Assembly: GCA_934358405.1 (NCBI GenBank)
Contig: CAKRKL010000033.1
Location: 1-16,227, forward strand
Length of the DNA: 16,227 nt
Source of the DNA: an uncultured Blautia sp.
GTDB taxonomy: Bacteria; Bacillota; Clostridia; Lachnospirales; Lachnospiraceae
Reading direction: 5' to 3'
Both the position numbers and the translations under genes were made by a program. The first letter of the stretch is position 1. Each line of letters opens with the position of its first letter. Shown here piece after piece: positions 6,422-13,441 of this stretch. The notes under the pieces are model-generated. The model saw only the letters and a list, made by a program, of their open reading frames with translations, had not been told where the DNA came from and made no database searches.

Positions 6422-8767
6422 TCAAAATCCGAGGAAAACGCCGATGATTTTTACTAAAAATGCCGCAACCCAGGCTACTGCGCACTGCATAATTACCACC
6501 TCTGCTGCCCATTTTCCACCCAGCTCCCGCTTCACAGAAGCAATGGCTGCCACACATGGTGTGTACAAAAGACAGAAGGTAAGAAGGCTGGCTGCTGCAA
6601 GGGGTGTCAGCACCTCTGTCAGGGCTGCCGTGCTGCCAAACAAAATGGACAGTGTGGAAACCACGCTCTCCTTTGCCATAAAGCCTGTGACAAGGGCTGT
6701 GGAAAATCTCCAGTCTCCAAAGCCAAGAGGCTTAAATACAGGTGCCACCATACCTGCCACAACTGCCAGAATACTGTCCTTGGAATCTGTCACAATATTC
6801 AGATGCAGGTCAAAGGTCTGTAAAAACCAGATTACAATTGTTGCCACAAAGATAACCGTAAAGGCTCTCTGCAGGAAATCCTTTGCTTTTTCCCAGAGCA
6901 GCTGCCCTACGTTTTTCGCTCCCGGAAGACGGTAATTGGGAAGCTCCATTACAAAGGGCACAGCCTCGCCCTTGAACAGGGTTTTGCCAAAAATCAACGC
7001 CGTCAGAATTCCCATAAGAATTCCGCCAAAATAAAGTGCCACCATTACAAGTGCCCCATATTTCGGGAAAAATGCTGCTGTAAAGAATGCATAAATCGGA
7101 AGCTTTGCAGAGCAGCTCATAAACGGGGTAAGAAGAATGGTCATCTTACGGTCACGCTCAGAGGGAAGTGTTCTGCTTGCCATCACTCCCGGAACCGTAC
7201 AGCCAAAGCCAACCAGCATTGGCACAATGCTTCGTCCGGAAAGTCCGATCTTACGAAGAAGCTTATCCATTACAAAGGCAACCCTTGCCATGTATCCGCT
7301 GTCTTCCAGAAGAGACAAAAAGAAAAACAGGGTGACGATTACCGGCAAAAAGCTGAGTACGCTTCCAACACCGTTGAAAATACCGTCAATTACAAGAGAA
7401 TGAAGCACATCATTTACGTTCCAGGCAGTCATCAGCTGATCCACTGCATTTGTCAGACTGGAAATTCCCATGTCAAGAAGATCTGAAAGTCCTTTTCCGA
7501 TCACACTGAAGGTAAGCCAGAACACAAGAGCCATAATGCCTGCAAAGCAGGGAATTGCTGTATATTTGCCGGTAAGGATCTTATCCATCTTCTGGCTTCT
7601 TAAATGCTCCTTGCTTTCATGAGGCTTGACAACCGTCTCGTCACAGACCTTTTCAATGAAATCAAAGCGCATGTGTGCAATGGCTGCAGAACGGTCAAGG
7701 CCTCTTTCCGCTTCCATCTGTTTTACAATATGCTCTAAGGTTTCCTTCTCATTCTGATCCAGCTTCAGCTTTTCCAGGATCAGCTCATCTCCCTCTGCAA
7801 GCTTGCTGGCTGCAAAGCGCACCGGAATGTCTGCCTTCTGGGCATGATCCTCGATCAGGTGCATAATTCCGTGAAGACATCTGTGAACTGCTCCGCCATC
7901 GTCATTGGCATCACAAAAATCCAGCCGTTTGGGGCGTTCCTGATATTTTGCCACATGAATGGCATGGGCTACAAGCTCATCGATTCCTTCGTTTTTTGCA
8001 GCTGAAATAGGAACAACAGGAATTCCAAGAAGCTCCTCCATCTGGTTTACCAAAACAGCTCCGCCGTTTTGTCTTACCTCGTCCATCATATTCAGTGCCA
8101 GTACCATGGGCACATCCAGCTCCATCAGCTGCATGGTCAGATAGAGATTTCGTTCAATGTTGGTGGCGTCTACAATGTTGATGATTCCCTTAGGCTTCTG
8201 CTCCAGAATAAAATTTCTGGTTACGATTTCCTCGCTGGAATAAGGTGACATGGAATAAATTCCAGGAAGGTCTGTTACAAGAGTGTTCTTTTTTCCGCGG
8301 ATGGCACCGTCCTTACGGTCAACAGTTACCCCCGGGAAATTTCCCACATGCTGGTTGGAGCCGGTCAGCTGATTGAACAGGGTAGTCTTGCCGCAGTTCT
8401 GGTTTCCTGCCAGTGCAAAGGTAAGAAGCTCTCCTTCCGGAAGGGGATGCTCATCTGTCTTTTCGTGGTATTTGCCCCCTTCTCCAAGTCCCGGATGAGG
8501 AATGGCTTTGGCACGCTCGTTTCTCTTTGGAGCTTTCGCATCTCTGATGTTTTCGATTTCAATTTTGGCTGCATCTGCAAGGCGCAGGGTCAGCTCGTAG
8601 CTGTGGATCCGTATTTCAATAGGATCACCCATAGGTGCATATTTCACCATTGTCACATCTGCCATGGGAATGATTCCCATATCCAGAAAATGCTGTCTTA
8701 GGGCTCCCTCTCCGCCTACTGCTGTCACAGTAGCGGTTTTTCCGATAGGAAGATCTTTTAATGTCAT
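6422..8767 (-). CDS. feoB: Ferrous iron transporter FeoA-FeoB fusion
   Basis: This 781-residue protein imports Fe2+ across the cytoplasmic membrane. Residues 1-72 are a FeoA (SH3-like) domain with LPIGKTATVTAV and the HFLDMGIIP turn. After a charged linker (about 73-115) comes the FeoB G domain: G1 GNQNCGKTT (121-129), G2 around T148 in GVTVDRK, G3 DLPG (166-169) and G4 NMMD (226-229). The membrane region has two gate motifs, PMLVGFGCTVPGVMASRTL and SCSAKLPIYAFFTAAFF. FeoA and FeoB are usually separate (about 75 and 750 residues), and here they are one chain. No FeoC gene follows. The ATG follows GAGGA at 8 nt and overlaps the stop of a 20-codon leader ORF. No clear terminator follows; the A/T-rich hairpin at 6403-6420 might serve. 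Confidence 0.96.
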   Translation of the reverse strand: MTLKDLPIGKTATVTAVGGEGALRQHFLDMGIIPMADVTMVKYAPMGDPIEIRIHSYELTLRLADAAKIEIENIRDAKAPKRNERAKAIPHPGLGEGGKYHEKTDEHPLPEGELLTFALAGNQNCGKTTLFNQLTGSNQHVGNFPGVTVDRKDGAIRGKKNTLVTDLPGIYSMSPYSSEEIVTRNFILEQKPKGIINIVDATNIERNLYLTMQLMELDVPMVLALNMMDEVRQNGGAVLVNQMEELLGIPVVPISAAKNEGIDELVAHAIHVAKYQERPKRLDFCDANDDGGAVHRCLHGIMHLIEDHAQKADIPVRFAASKLAEGDELILEKLKLDQNEKETLEHIVKQMEAERGLDRSAAIAHMRFDFIEKVCDETVVKPHESKEHLRSQKMDKILTGKYTAIPCFAGIMALVFWLTFSVIGKGLSDLLDMGISSLTNAVDQLMTAWNVNDVLHSLVIDGIFNGVGSVLSFLPVIVTLFFFLSLLEDSGYMARVAFVMDKLLRKIGLSGRSIVPMLVGFGCTVPGVMASRTLPSERDRKMTILLTPFMSCSAKLPIYAFFTAAFFPKYGALVMVALYFGGILMGILTALIFGKTLFKGEAVPFVMELPNYRLPGAKNVGQLLWEKAKDFLQRAFTVIFVATIVIWFLQTFDLHLNIVTDSKDSILAVVAGMVAPVFKPLGFGDWRFSTALVTGFMAKESVVSTLSILFGSTAALTEVLTPLAAASLLTFCLLYTPCVAAIASVKRELGGKWAAEVVIMQCAVAWVAAFLVKIIGVFLGF

Positions 8768-8826
8768 ATGTACTGTCCTCTTTTCCTATGTATGATATGA
8801 GTGCCAAAAGGTCTTTTGCCACTCAT
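8764..8826 (-). CDS. Possible 20-codon leader ORF coupled to feoAB
   Basis: An ORF too short for standard calling begins ATG-AGT-GGC (MSGKRPFG...) and ends with a TGA that overlaps the feoAB start as ATGA. AAGGGG lies 6 nt before its ATG. The peptide is basic, with three Arg, two Lys and two His among 20 residues. The first half of the ORF can also fold as a hairpin (GAGTG/CACTC and CAAAA/TTTTG arms, about 8800-8825). It could be a translationally coupled leader or a chance ORF; I do not know a homologue. Confidence 0.4.
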   Translation of the reverse strand: MSGKRPFGTHIIHRKRGQYI

Positions 8827-8868
8827 TCGATTCCCCTTATTGAGAAATTTTATCTTGTTACATGGGTT

Positions 8869-8897
8869 AGTTTATTCTAATATTTTCAGGATGTCAA
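8869..8897 (-). promoter_or_regulatory. Promoter of feoAB
   Basis: TTGACA (8892-8897), a 17-nt spacer, and TAAACT (8869-8874) on the minus strand. The leader to feoAB would be about 95 nt. A Fur-like 7-1-7 element (TGAGAAA-T-TTTATCT on the plus strand, 8841-8855, 10 of 14 positions of the consensus) lies just downstream of the predicted start, where a repressor would act. Confidence 0.6.
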
Positions 8898-8921
8898 TAT
8901 TATTGAGAAATATTATTGACA
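8892..8921. promoter_or_regulatory. 30-bp inverted repeat joining two divergent promoters (candidate metalloregulator operator)
   Basis: The arms TGTCAATATTATT (8892-8904) and AATATTATTGACA (8909-8921) are complementary at 12 of 13 positions around a GAGA centre. Its outer ends are the -35 boxes of feoAB (minus) and of the mntP riboswitch transcript (plus). It contains a Fur-like element TGAGAAA-T-ATTATTG (8904-8918, 10 of 14 consensus positions), and the 12-mer TTATTGAGAAAT here (8900-8911) recurs at 8837-8848. A Fur- or DtxR/MntR-family regulator is inferred. Confidence 0.55.
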
Positions 8922-8944
8922 AACTCTTTTTTATTTGCTAAAGT
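8916..8944 (+). promoter_or_regulatory. Promoter of the mntP riboswitch transcript
   Basis: TTGACA (8916-8921), a 17-nt spacer, and TAAAGT (8939-8944) preceded by TGC, an extended -10. Transcription would start near 8951, a few bases before the riboswitch aptamer. Confidence 0.7.
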
Positions 8945-8963
8945 TACAAAACAAGGTTTCCCT

Positions 8964-9072
8964 GTGAGGGAGTAGCAAGCGTGTTATTCACACGTGGCAA
9001 GTCAACACACCGACCGACAGATGTTAAGAAGTAATGTTTTGGTCTGGCTTGCATTAAATTGCGAGACTCATG
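8964..9072 (+). ncRNA. Manganese riboswitch (yybP-ykoY), copy 1, upstream of mntP
   Basis: The hallmark conserved pieces of the yybP-ykoY aptamer are present in order: GTGAGGGAGTAG at the 5' side, GTCAACA internally, and GCGAGACTCATG at the 3' side. P1 can form from GTGAG and CTCAT. The CAAG next to GTAG can pair with CTTG near 9048-9051, and copy 2 has TTTG with CAAA at the same places, which is compensatory change. This riboswitch class binds Mn2+ and turns on Mn exporter genes; mntP follows directly. Confidence 0.92.
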
Positions 9073-9098
9073 TATAACTAGTGCTATACATAGAGTCT
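9064..9098 (+). promoter_or_regulatory. Switching hairpin that competes with P1 of the mntP riboswitch
   Basis: AGACTCATGTATA (9064-9076) pairs with TATACATAGAGTCT (9085-9098) with one bulged A. Its left arm includes the CTCAT needed for aptamer P1, so the two are exclusive. Only GTCCTTTT follows, so it is a poor terminator by itself. Confidence 0.65.
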
Positions 9099-9120
9099 GT
9101 CCTTTTATAAGAATGTCGAT

Positions 9121-9159
9121 GACCCATATATAGCCTGTGGTTATATATGGGTCTTTTTT
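9121..9159 (+). terminator. Riboswitch-controlled terminator before mntP
   Basis: A perfect 12-bp stem, GACCCATATATA (9121-9132) with TATATATGGGTC (9142-9153), is followed by TTTTTT. It stands between the riboswitch and the mntP ribosome binding site, so it must be read through for mntP expression. Its arms resemble those of the hairpin at 9064-9098. Confidence 0.88.
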
Positions 9160-9194
9160 CATGCATTTTAGTAAAAATATGGAGGAAAGTAAAA

Positions 9195-9779
9195 ATGAGT
9201 TACAGCTTTGTCTTTTTTCTCAACAGTGCTCTTCTGGGAGTTGGGCTTGCAATGGATGCGTTTTCTGTCTCTCTTGCCAACGGCCTTCATGAGCCCAAAA
9301 TGAGAGTCCGAAAAATGTGCGGTATTGCCGGGATCTTCGGCGGATTCCAGGCCTTTATGCCTATGGCCGGCTGGCTATGTGTTCATACCATTGTGGAATC
9401 CTTCCGGTCTTTTGAGAAATTTATTCCGTGGATTGCATTGATCCTGCTGGGTTATATCGGCGGTTCCATGCTGATAAACGGCATCCGGGGGACTGGGGAG
9501 GAGGAAGAATTTTCAGGGATTGGTCTTAAAGCACTTTTTATCCAGGGAGTTGCCACCTCCATTGACGCTTTGTCTGTAGGCTTTACCATCGCCAATTATG
9601 ACTGGCTGATGGCTCTTGTCTGTTCTGTGATCATTGCTGTGGTTACTTTTTTTATCTGTATGACGGGGCTTTCCCTTGGAAAACGCTTTGGTACAAGGCT
9701 TTCCAACAAAGCAGATATTTTAGGCGGCGTGATCCTGATCGCAATCGGCCTGGAGATTTTCATCAGCAATGTACTTTAA
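9195..9779 (+). CDS. mntP: Manganese efflux pump MntP
   Basis: A 194-residue, six-TM exporter of Mn2+ across the cytoplasmic membrane, near the usual size of the family. It shows the internal duplication of the MntP (DUF204) family with the membrane aspartates GLAMDAFSVSLANG (D21) and ATSIDALSVGFTIAN (D124). The ATG at 9195 follows GGAGG by 9 nt; an in-frame upstream ATG at 9147 lies inside the terminator stem and has no ribosome binding site. Control by the upstream yybP-ykoY riboswitch fits the function: transcription on when Mn2+ is high. It ends at a bidirectional terminator shared with the exchanger gene that points toward it. Confidence 0.96.
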   Translation: MSYSFVFFLNSALLGVGLAMDAFSVSLANGLHEPKMRVRKMCGIAGIFGGFQAFMPMAGWLCVHTIVESFRSFEKFIPWIALILLGYIGGSMLINGIRGTGEEEEFSGIGLKALFIQGVATSIDALSVGFTIANYDWLMALVCSVIIAVVTFFICMTGLSLGKRFGTRLSNKADILGGVILIAIGLEIFISNVL

Positions 9780-9794
9780 CGTGTGTATTTATCA

Positions 9795-9840
9795 TAAAAA
9801 AGCTTTTATCTGTCCAAAGAGAACGGATAAAAGCTTTTTT
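9795..9840. terminator. Bidirectional terminator between mntP and the cation exchanger gene
   Basis: AAAAAAGCTTTTATCTGT (about 9796-9813) pairs with ACGGATAAAAGCTTTTTT (about 9823-9840), an 18-bp stem with one G-U pair, around CCAAAGAGA. T runs flank it on both strands, so it serves both converging transcripts. Confidence 0.92.
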
Positions 9841-9854
9841 TAATGTAAATCTGA

Positions 9855-10856
9855 TTAACGAATTATAATATATCCACAGTAAACCAGATAAGTCAGTGCC
9901 ATAATAATCCCCTCTTTACGGCTGATTTTTCTTTTCGTTCCTGCAAAGAGCCACACAAGCACTGTGAATATCATAAGGATAATAATATCGATGATATTTT
10001 CTCTAAGCAGGGCAACCGGGCTGATGGTTGCTGAAATTCCAAGTACCATCAGAATGTTAAAAATGTTGGAGCCTACCGCATTTCCGATTGCCATATCCAC
10101 TTCATTCTTTCTGGCCGCAACTATAGAGGTTACAAGCTCCGGAAGTGAGGTTCCGATGGATACAATGGTAAGACCTACCAGGGTCTGGCTCATTCCAAGC
10201 TCGATTGCAATTCTGCTGGCAGTATCAACGGTCAGATCACCTCCAAATGCAATGGCACCGGCTCCTACGATGAGAAAGAGGATGCTTTTTGCATATGACA
10301 GTTCTTTCGTTTCGCAGGCCTCAACACCTTCTATCTCAACCTTCTGTCCTGCCGCTCTGGCCTTCATTGCACTTTGTACCATTGTGAAAATATATACAGC
10401 AAATATAATAAGAAAAACAATTCCGTCTATATGGCCAAGTGTCATTCCTGTTTTATCACCTATGCCAAGGATTCCCAGCACAAGCAACAACAGGGCACAT
10501 CCAAAGGACAAGGGAATATCTCTGACCAGAGTTACCTTTTGTACCATGATGGGAGTCAGCATGGAACAGACACCGATTACAAACATCAGATTAAAAATAT
10601 TAGAGCCTACCACATTGCTGACTGCAAGCTCATTATTCTGCACCATAGAAGCCGTTACACTGACTGCGGTTTCCGGAAGTGAGGTTCCCATGGCTACGAT
10701 GGTAAGACCGATGATAATAGGCGGAACCTTTAATTTCCTTGCAATGCTGGAGCTTCCTTCTACAAAAAGATCAGCACCCTTTACCAGGAAGGCAAAGCCT
10801 GCCACTAGCAGCAGGATAACTGCTGCGATTGGCAATCCATTAATAAAATCCTGCAT
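9855..10856 (-). CDS. Cation/Ca2+ exchanger family protein (YrbG type), probable Mn2+ exporter
   Basis: A 333-residue membrane antiporter of the CaCA superfamily. The two inverted alpha repeats are clear: GTSLPE (57-62) with GSNIFN (84-89) in the first half, and GTSLPE (235-240) with GSNIFN (262-267) in the second. These acidic motifs form the cation site. About ten TM helices are expected, with a short acidic cytoplasmic loop near 170-187. By sequence alone it would be called a Ca2+/Na+ antiporter. However, the transcript begins with a manganese riboswitch, so Mn2+ efflux is the more likely job (inference). ATG follows AGGAG at about 6 nt. It converges on mntP. Confidence 0.92.
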   Translation of the reverse strand: MQDFINGLPIAAVILLLVAGFAFLVKGADLFVEGSSSIARKLKVPPIIIGLTIVAMGTSLPETAVSVTASMVQNNELAVSNVVGSNIFNLMFVIGVCSMLTPIMVQKVTLVRDIPLSFGCALLLLVLGILGIGDKTGMTLGHIDGIVFLIIFAVYIFTMVQSAMKARAAGQKVEIEGVEACETKELSYAKSILFLIVGAGAIAFGGDLTVDTASRIAIELGMSQTLVGLTIVSIGTSLPELVTSIVAARKNEVDMAIGNAVGSNIFNILMVLGISATISPVALLRENIIDIIILMIFTVLVWLFAGTKRKISRKEGIIMALTYLVYCGYIIIR

Positions 10857-10945
10857 AACATTCTCCTTTACTCTTGTTATAATTATTTTTTCCTTTTTAC
10901 AGATTCCTTATAAGGCAATCGTATAGGTATAAAATTCCAAAACGC

Positions 10946-10986
10946 AAAAAGACTCATGTATGCCAAAAACAGACATACATGAGTCT
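10946..10986 (-). terminator. Riboswitch-controlled terminator before the cation exchanger gene
   Basis: Reading the minus strand, AGACTCATGTATG (10986-10974) pairs with CATACATGAGTCT (10962-10950) and is followed by five T. Its 5' arm contains the CTCAT that forms P1 of the aptamer, so metal binding and terminator formation exclude each other. Confidence 0.88.
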
Positions 10987-11073
10987 CATTCTTTAAGATT
11001 TGCCAGGCAAGGTCCAAAATGAACCAAAGCCGCGACTGTTGACAAACCACGCTTTCACGCAAACTACTCCCTC
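10975..11073 (-). ncRNA. Manganese riboswitch (yybP-ykoY), copy 2, upstream of the cation exchanger gene
   Basis: On the minus strand the aptamer has GTGAGGGAGTAG (5' side, about 11073-11062), GTCAACAGTC in the middle and AATGAGACTCATG at the 3' side. These match copy 1 upstream of mntP at the same conserved places. TTTG after GTAG can pair with CAAA in GGCAAATC. The terminator overlaps the 3' strand of P1, as in a transcriptional ON switch. Confidence 0.9.
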
Positions 11074-11094
11074 ACGGAATCTACAAGTGTATTT

Positions 11095-11123
11095 AATATA
11101 TCAAATTGGCTCCGGGAAGTCAA
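11095..11123 (-). promoter_or_regulatory. Promoter of the exchanger riboswitch transcript
   Basis: TTGACT (11118-11123), a 17-nt spacer, and TATATT (11095-11100). The start would be near 11088, about 15 nt before the aptamer. No terminator was seen between the upstream repressor gene and this promoter. Confidence 0.7.
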
Positions 11124-11176
11124 CCCCTTTAGAGCTTGTTATATTACTGTTATTTTACCGTTCACTTGCAGCCTTG

Positions 11177-11548
11177 TTATTCTTCTTCAATGTGCTCTCT
11201 TCCCTGGTCGATAATAGTGCGCACATGCTCGTCTGCCAGGGAATAGAAAATGGATTTGCCCTCCCGGCGGCTTTTTACCAGCTTATTCTGCTTCAGAATG
11301 CGAAGCTGGTGAGAAATAGCGGACTGCGTCATATTCAGGGCTTTTGCCAGGTCGCACACGCATACCTCTGCCTCAAAAAGCACAAACAGGATGCGGATCC
11401 TGGTGGAGTCTCCGAATACCTTGAACAGCTCGGCAAGGTCGTAGAGCTCGTTTTCCTCCGGGAGAGTTTCGTTTACGATCTGAAGAAGGTTTTCGTGAAC
11501 CTCGCAGCAATCGCAGGTTTCAATTTCTTTTTCTGTATTTTTTTTCAT
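11177..11548 (-). CDS. ArsR/SmtB family metal-sensing repressor (CadC-like)
   Basis: A 123-residue winged-helix repressor that should leave DNA when Zn2+, Cd2+ or Pb2+ binds. It carries both metal-site types of CadC. For the alpha3N site it has CDCC near the N-terminus (C12, C14, C15) and EVCVCDLAKAL (C63, C65). For the alpha5 site it has D106, H108, H119 and E122, with the same spacing as D101, H103, H114 and E117 of Staphylococcus aureus CadC. The recognition helix is in TQSAISHQLRILKQ. I chose ATG 11548 because GAGGG lies 8 nt upstream, overlapping the ATPase stop. It is the last gene of the operon and likely controls the operator at 13912-13933. Confidence 0.93.
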   Translation of the reverse strand: MKKNTEKEIETCDCCEVHENLLQIVNETLPEENELYDLAELFKVFGDSTRIRILFVLFEAEVCVCDLAKALNMTQSAISHQLRILKQNKLVKSRREGKSIFYSLADEHVRTIIDQGREHIEEE

Positions 11549-11563
11549 AAACAAATCCCTCTA

Positions 11564-13432
11564 TCAAAGCTTCTTCACAAACAATGTCCTGATGGCATTG
11601 AGCACTGCGATAACCATAACTCCTACGTCTGCGAAAATGGCAACCCACATGTTGGCAATGCCAACAGCACCAAGAACCAGACAGATCAGCTTGATTCCGA
11701 TTGCGAAATAAATATTTTCATATACAATGCGCATGCACTTTCTGGAAATGCGGATGGCTTTGGCGATTTTTATGGGGTCATCATCCATCAGTACCACATC
11801 AGCGGCCTCAATTGCAGCATCTGAGCCAAGGGCACCCATGGCAATTCCAATGTCTGCCCTGGAAAGAACCGGGGCATCATTGATTCCGTCACCTACAAAG
11901 GCCAGCTTTTCCTTGTCAGATTTATTGGCAAGAAGCTCTTCCACCTTGGAAACCTTGTCTGCTGGAAGAAGCTCACTGTGTACCTCTGTAATTCCAAGCT
12001 CCCCTGCCACGGCCTCTGCCACATTGCGGGCATCGCCAGTCAGCATAACTGTCTTTGTGATGCCTGCTTTTTTCAGGTTCTGGATGGCTTCCTTTGCATG
12101 AGGCTTCAGCACATCAGAAATCAGAATGTGTCCGGCATATTTGCCATCTACCGCCATGTGGACTACTGTTCCCACATGGTGACATTCACTATATCGGATG
12201 CCAAGGCGATTCATCAGCTTGGCATTTCCCGCGGCAACCTGTACCCCATCAACCTTGGCAATAACTCCGTTTCCGCCAATCTCCTCAATATCTGTCACAC
12301 GGCTTCTGTCAATTGGCTTACCGTATGCTTTCTGAAGACTTTTGCTGATGGGATGTGAGGAAGAGCATTCTGCGTAGGCTGCATATTCCAGAAGCTTGGC
12401 ATCTTCCATCTGGCTGTAATGGATTCCGCTTACCTCGAAGACACCTTTTGTCATGGTCCCGGTTTTATCAAATACTACGATCTTCGCCTGGGAAAGTGCT
12501 TCCAGATAGTTGGAACCTTTTACCAGGACACCCTGATTGCTGGCGCCGCCGATTCCTGCGAAAAAGCTAAGAGGAATACTGATGACCAGTGCACATGGGC
12601 AGCTGATTACCAGGAAGGTAAGGGCACGGTAGATCCAGTCGCCCCACTCCGGGGAAAGTCCCATGAACAGCATTCTGCAAAGAGGCGGGATGACTGCAAG
12701 GGCAAGGGCACTGTAGCAGACTGCAGGGGTGTAATATTTTGCGAATTTGGAAATAAAGTTCTCGGATCTGGATTTCTTGGAACTGGAATTTTCCACAAGA
12801 TCCAGAATCTTGGAAACGGTGGATTCGCCGAATTCTTTGGTGGTGCGGATTTTCAGCACGCCTGTCATGTTGATGCAGCCACTAATTACTTCTTCTCCGG
12901 CTTTGGCATCTCTTGGAAGGCTCTCTCCGGTCAGGGCGCTGGTGTTTAATGTGGAAGTTCCCTCTTCGATGATTCCATCAATGGGGATTTTCTCACCAGG
13001 CTGAACCACGATCACAGTTCCAACCTCAACCTCATCCGGATCAACCTTCTCCAGCTTGCCATCCCGCTCCACATTTGCATAGTCCGGGCGGATATCCATC
13101 AGCTCACTGATGTTTCGTCTGCTCTTTCCTACTGCATAGCTCTGGAAAAGCTCGCCAATCTGGTAGAACAGCATAACGGATGTTCCCTCCTGGTAATCGC
13201 CCAGGGCAATGGCTCCGATGGTAGCAACTGCCATCAGGAAGTTTTCATCAAATACCTGCTTGTTTTTGATTCCTTTGAACGCTTTTTTCAGAATGTCATA
13301 ACCGATTACTAGATAAGGAATCATGTACAATGCCATTCGAACATAGCCTTCTACCGGAATAAAACGCAGCAAGATCAGAAGTACAAACGTAATAATGATT
13401 CTGATCAGAACTTTTTTCTGCTTCTTATTCAT
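11564..13432 (-). CDS. P1B-type heavy-metal ATPase (Zn2+/Cd2+/Pb2+ exporter), without N-terminal HMA domain
   Basis: An ATP-driven exporter of divalent soft metals in the cytoplasmic membrane. Using numbering from the ATG at 13444: TGES (172-175) in the actuator domain, CPC (282-284) in the transport helix, DKTGT with phosphorylated D326, SSSHP (H364) and GDGIND (518-523). K585 in the GIKL helix and D606 in FADVG match the Zn/Cd/Pb group (P1B-2). The protein starts almost directly with TM helices. The usual N-terminal CxxC metal-binding domain is absent and is instead encoded separately upstream. I prefer ATG 13432 because a hairpin (13442-13458) between AAGGAGG and this codon gives effective spacing of about 10 nt; ATG 13444 lies inside the hairpin and is the alternative. 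Confidence 0.93.
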   Translation of the reverse strand: MNKKQKKVLIRIIITFVLLILLRFIPVEGYVRMALYMIPYLVIGYDILKKAFKGIKNKQVFDENFLMAVATIGAIALGDYQEGTSVMLFYQIGELFQSYAVGKSRRNISELMDIRPDYANVERDGKLEKVDPDEVEVGTVIVVQPGEKIPIDGIIEEGTSTLNTSALTGESLPRDAKAGEEVISGCINMTGVLKIRTTKEFGESTVSKILDLVENSSSKKSRSENFISKFAKYYTPAVCYSALALAVIPPLCRMLFMGLSPEWGDWIYRALTFLVISCPCALVISIPLSFFAGIGGASNQGVLVKGSNYLEALSQAKIVVFDKTGTMTKGVFEVSGIHYSQMEDAKLLEYAAYAECSSSHPISKSLQKAYGKPIDRSRVTDIEEIGGNGVIAKVDGVQVAAGNAKLMNRLGIRYSECHHVGTVVHMAVDGKYAGHILISDVLKPHAKEAIQNLKKAGITKTVMLTGDARNVAEAVAGELGITEVHSELLPADKVSKVEELLANKSDKEKLAFVGDGINDAPVLSRADIGIAMGALGSDAAIEAADVVLMDDDPIKIAKAIRISRKCMRIVYENIYFAIGIKLICLVLGAVGIANMWVAIFADVGVMVIAVLNAIRTLFVKKL

Positions 13433-13441
13433 ACCATTTCT

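Noticed and set aside
8944..9162. 72-codon minus-strand ORF in the mntP leader
   Set aside because: It overlaps the riboswitch and terminator hairpins, has no promoter or ribosome binding site, and shows no family features.
9147..9194. 16-residue N-terminal extension of MntP
   Set aside because: It would start inside the terminator stem without a ribosome binding site; the ATG at 9195 has GGAGG at proper distance.
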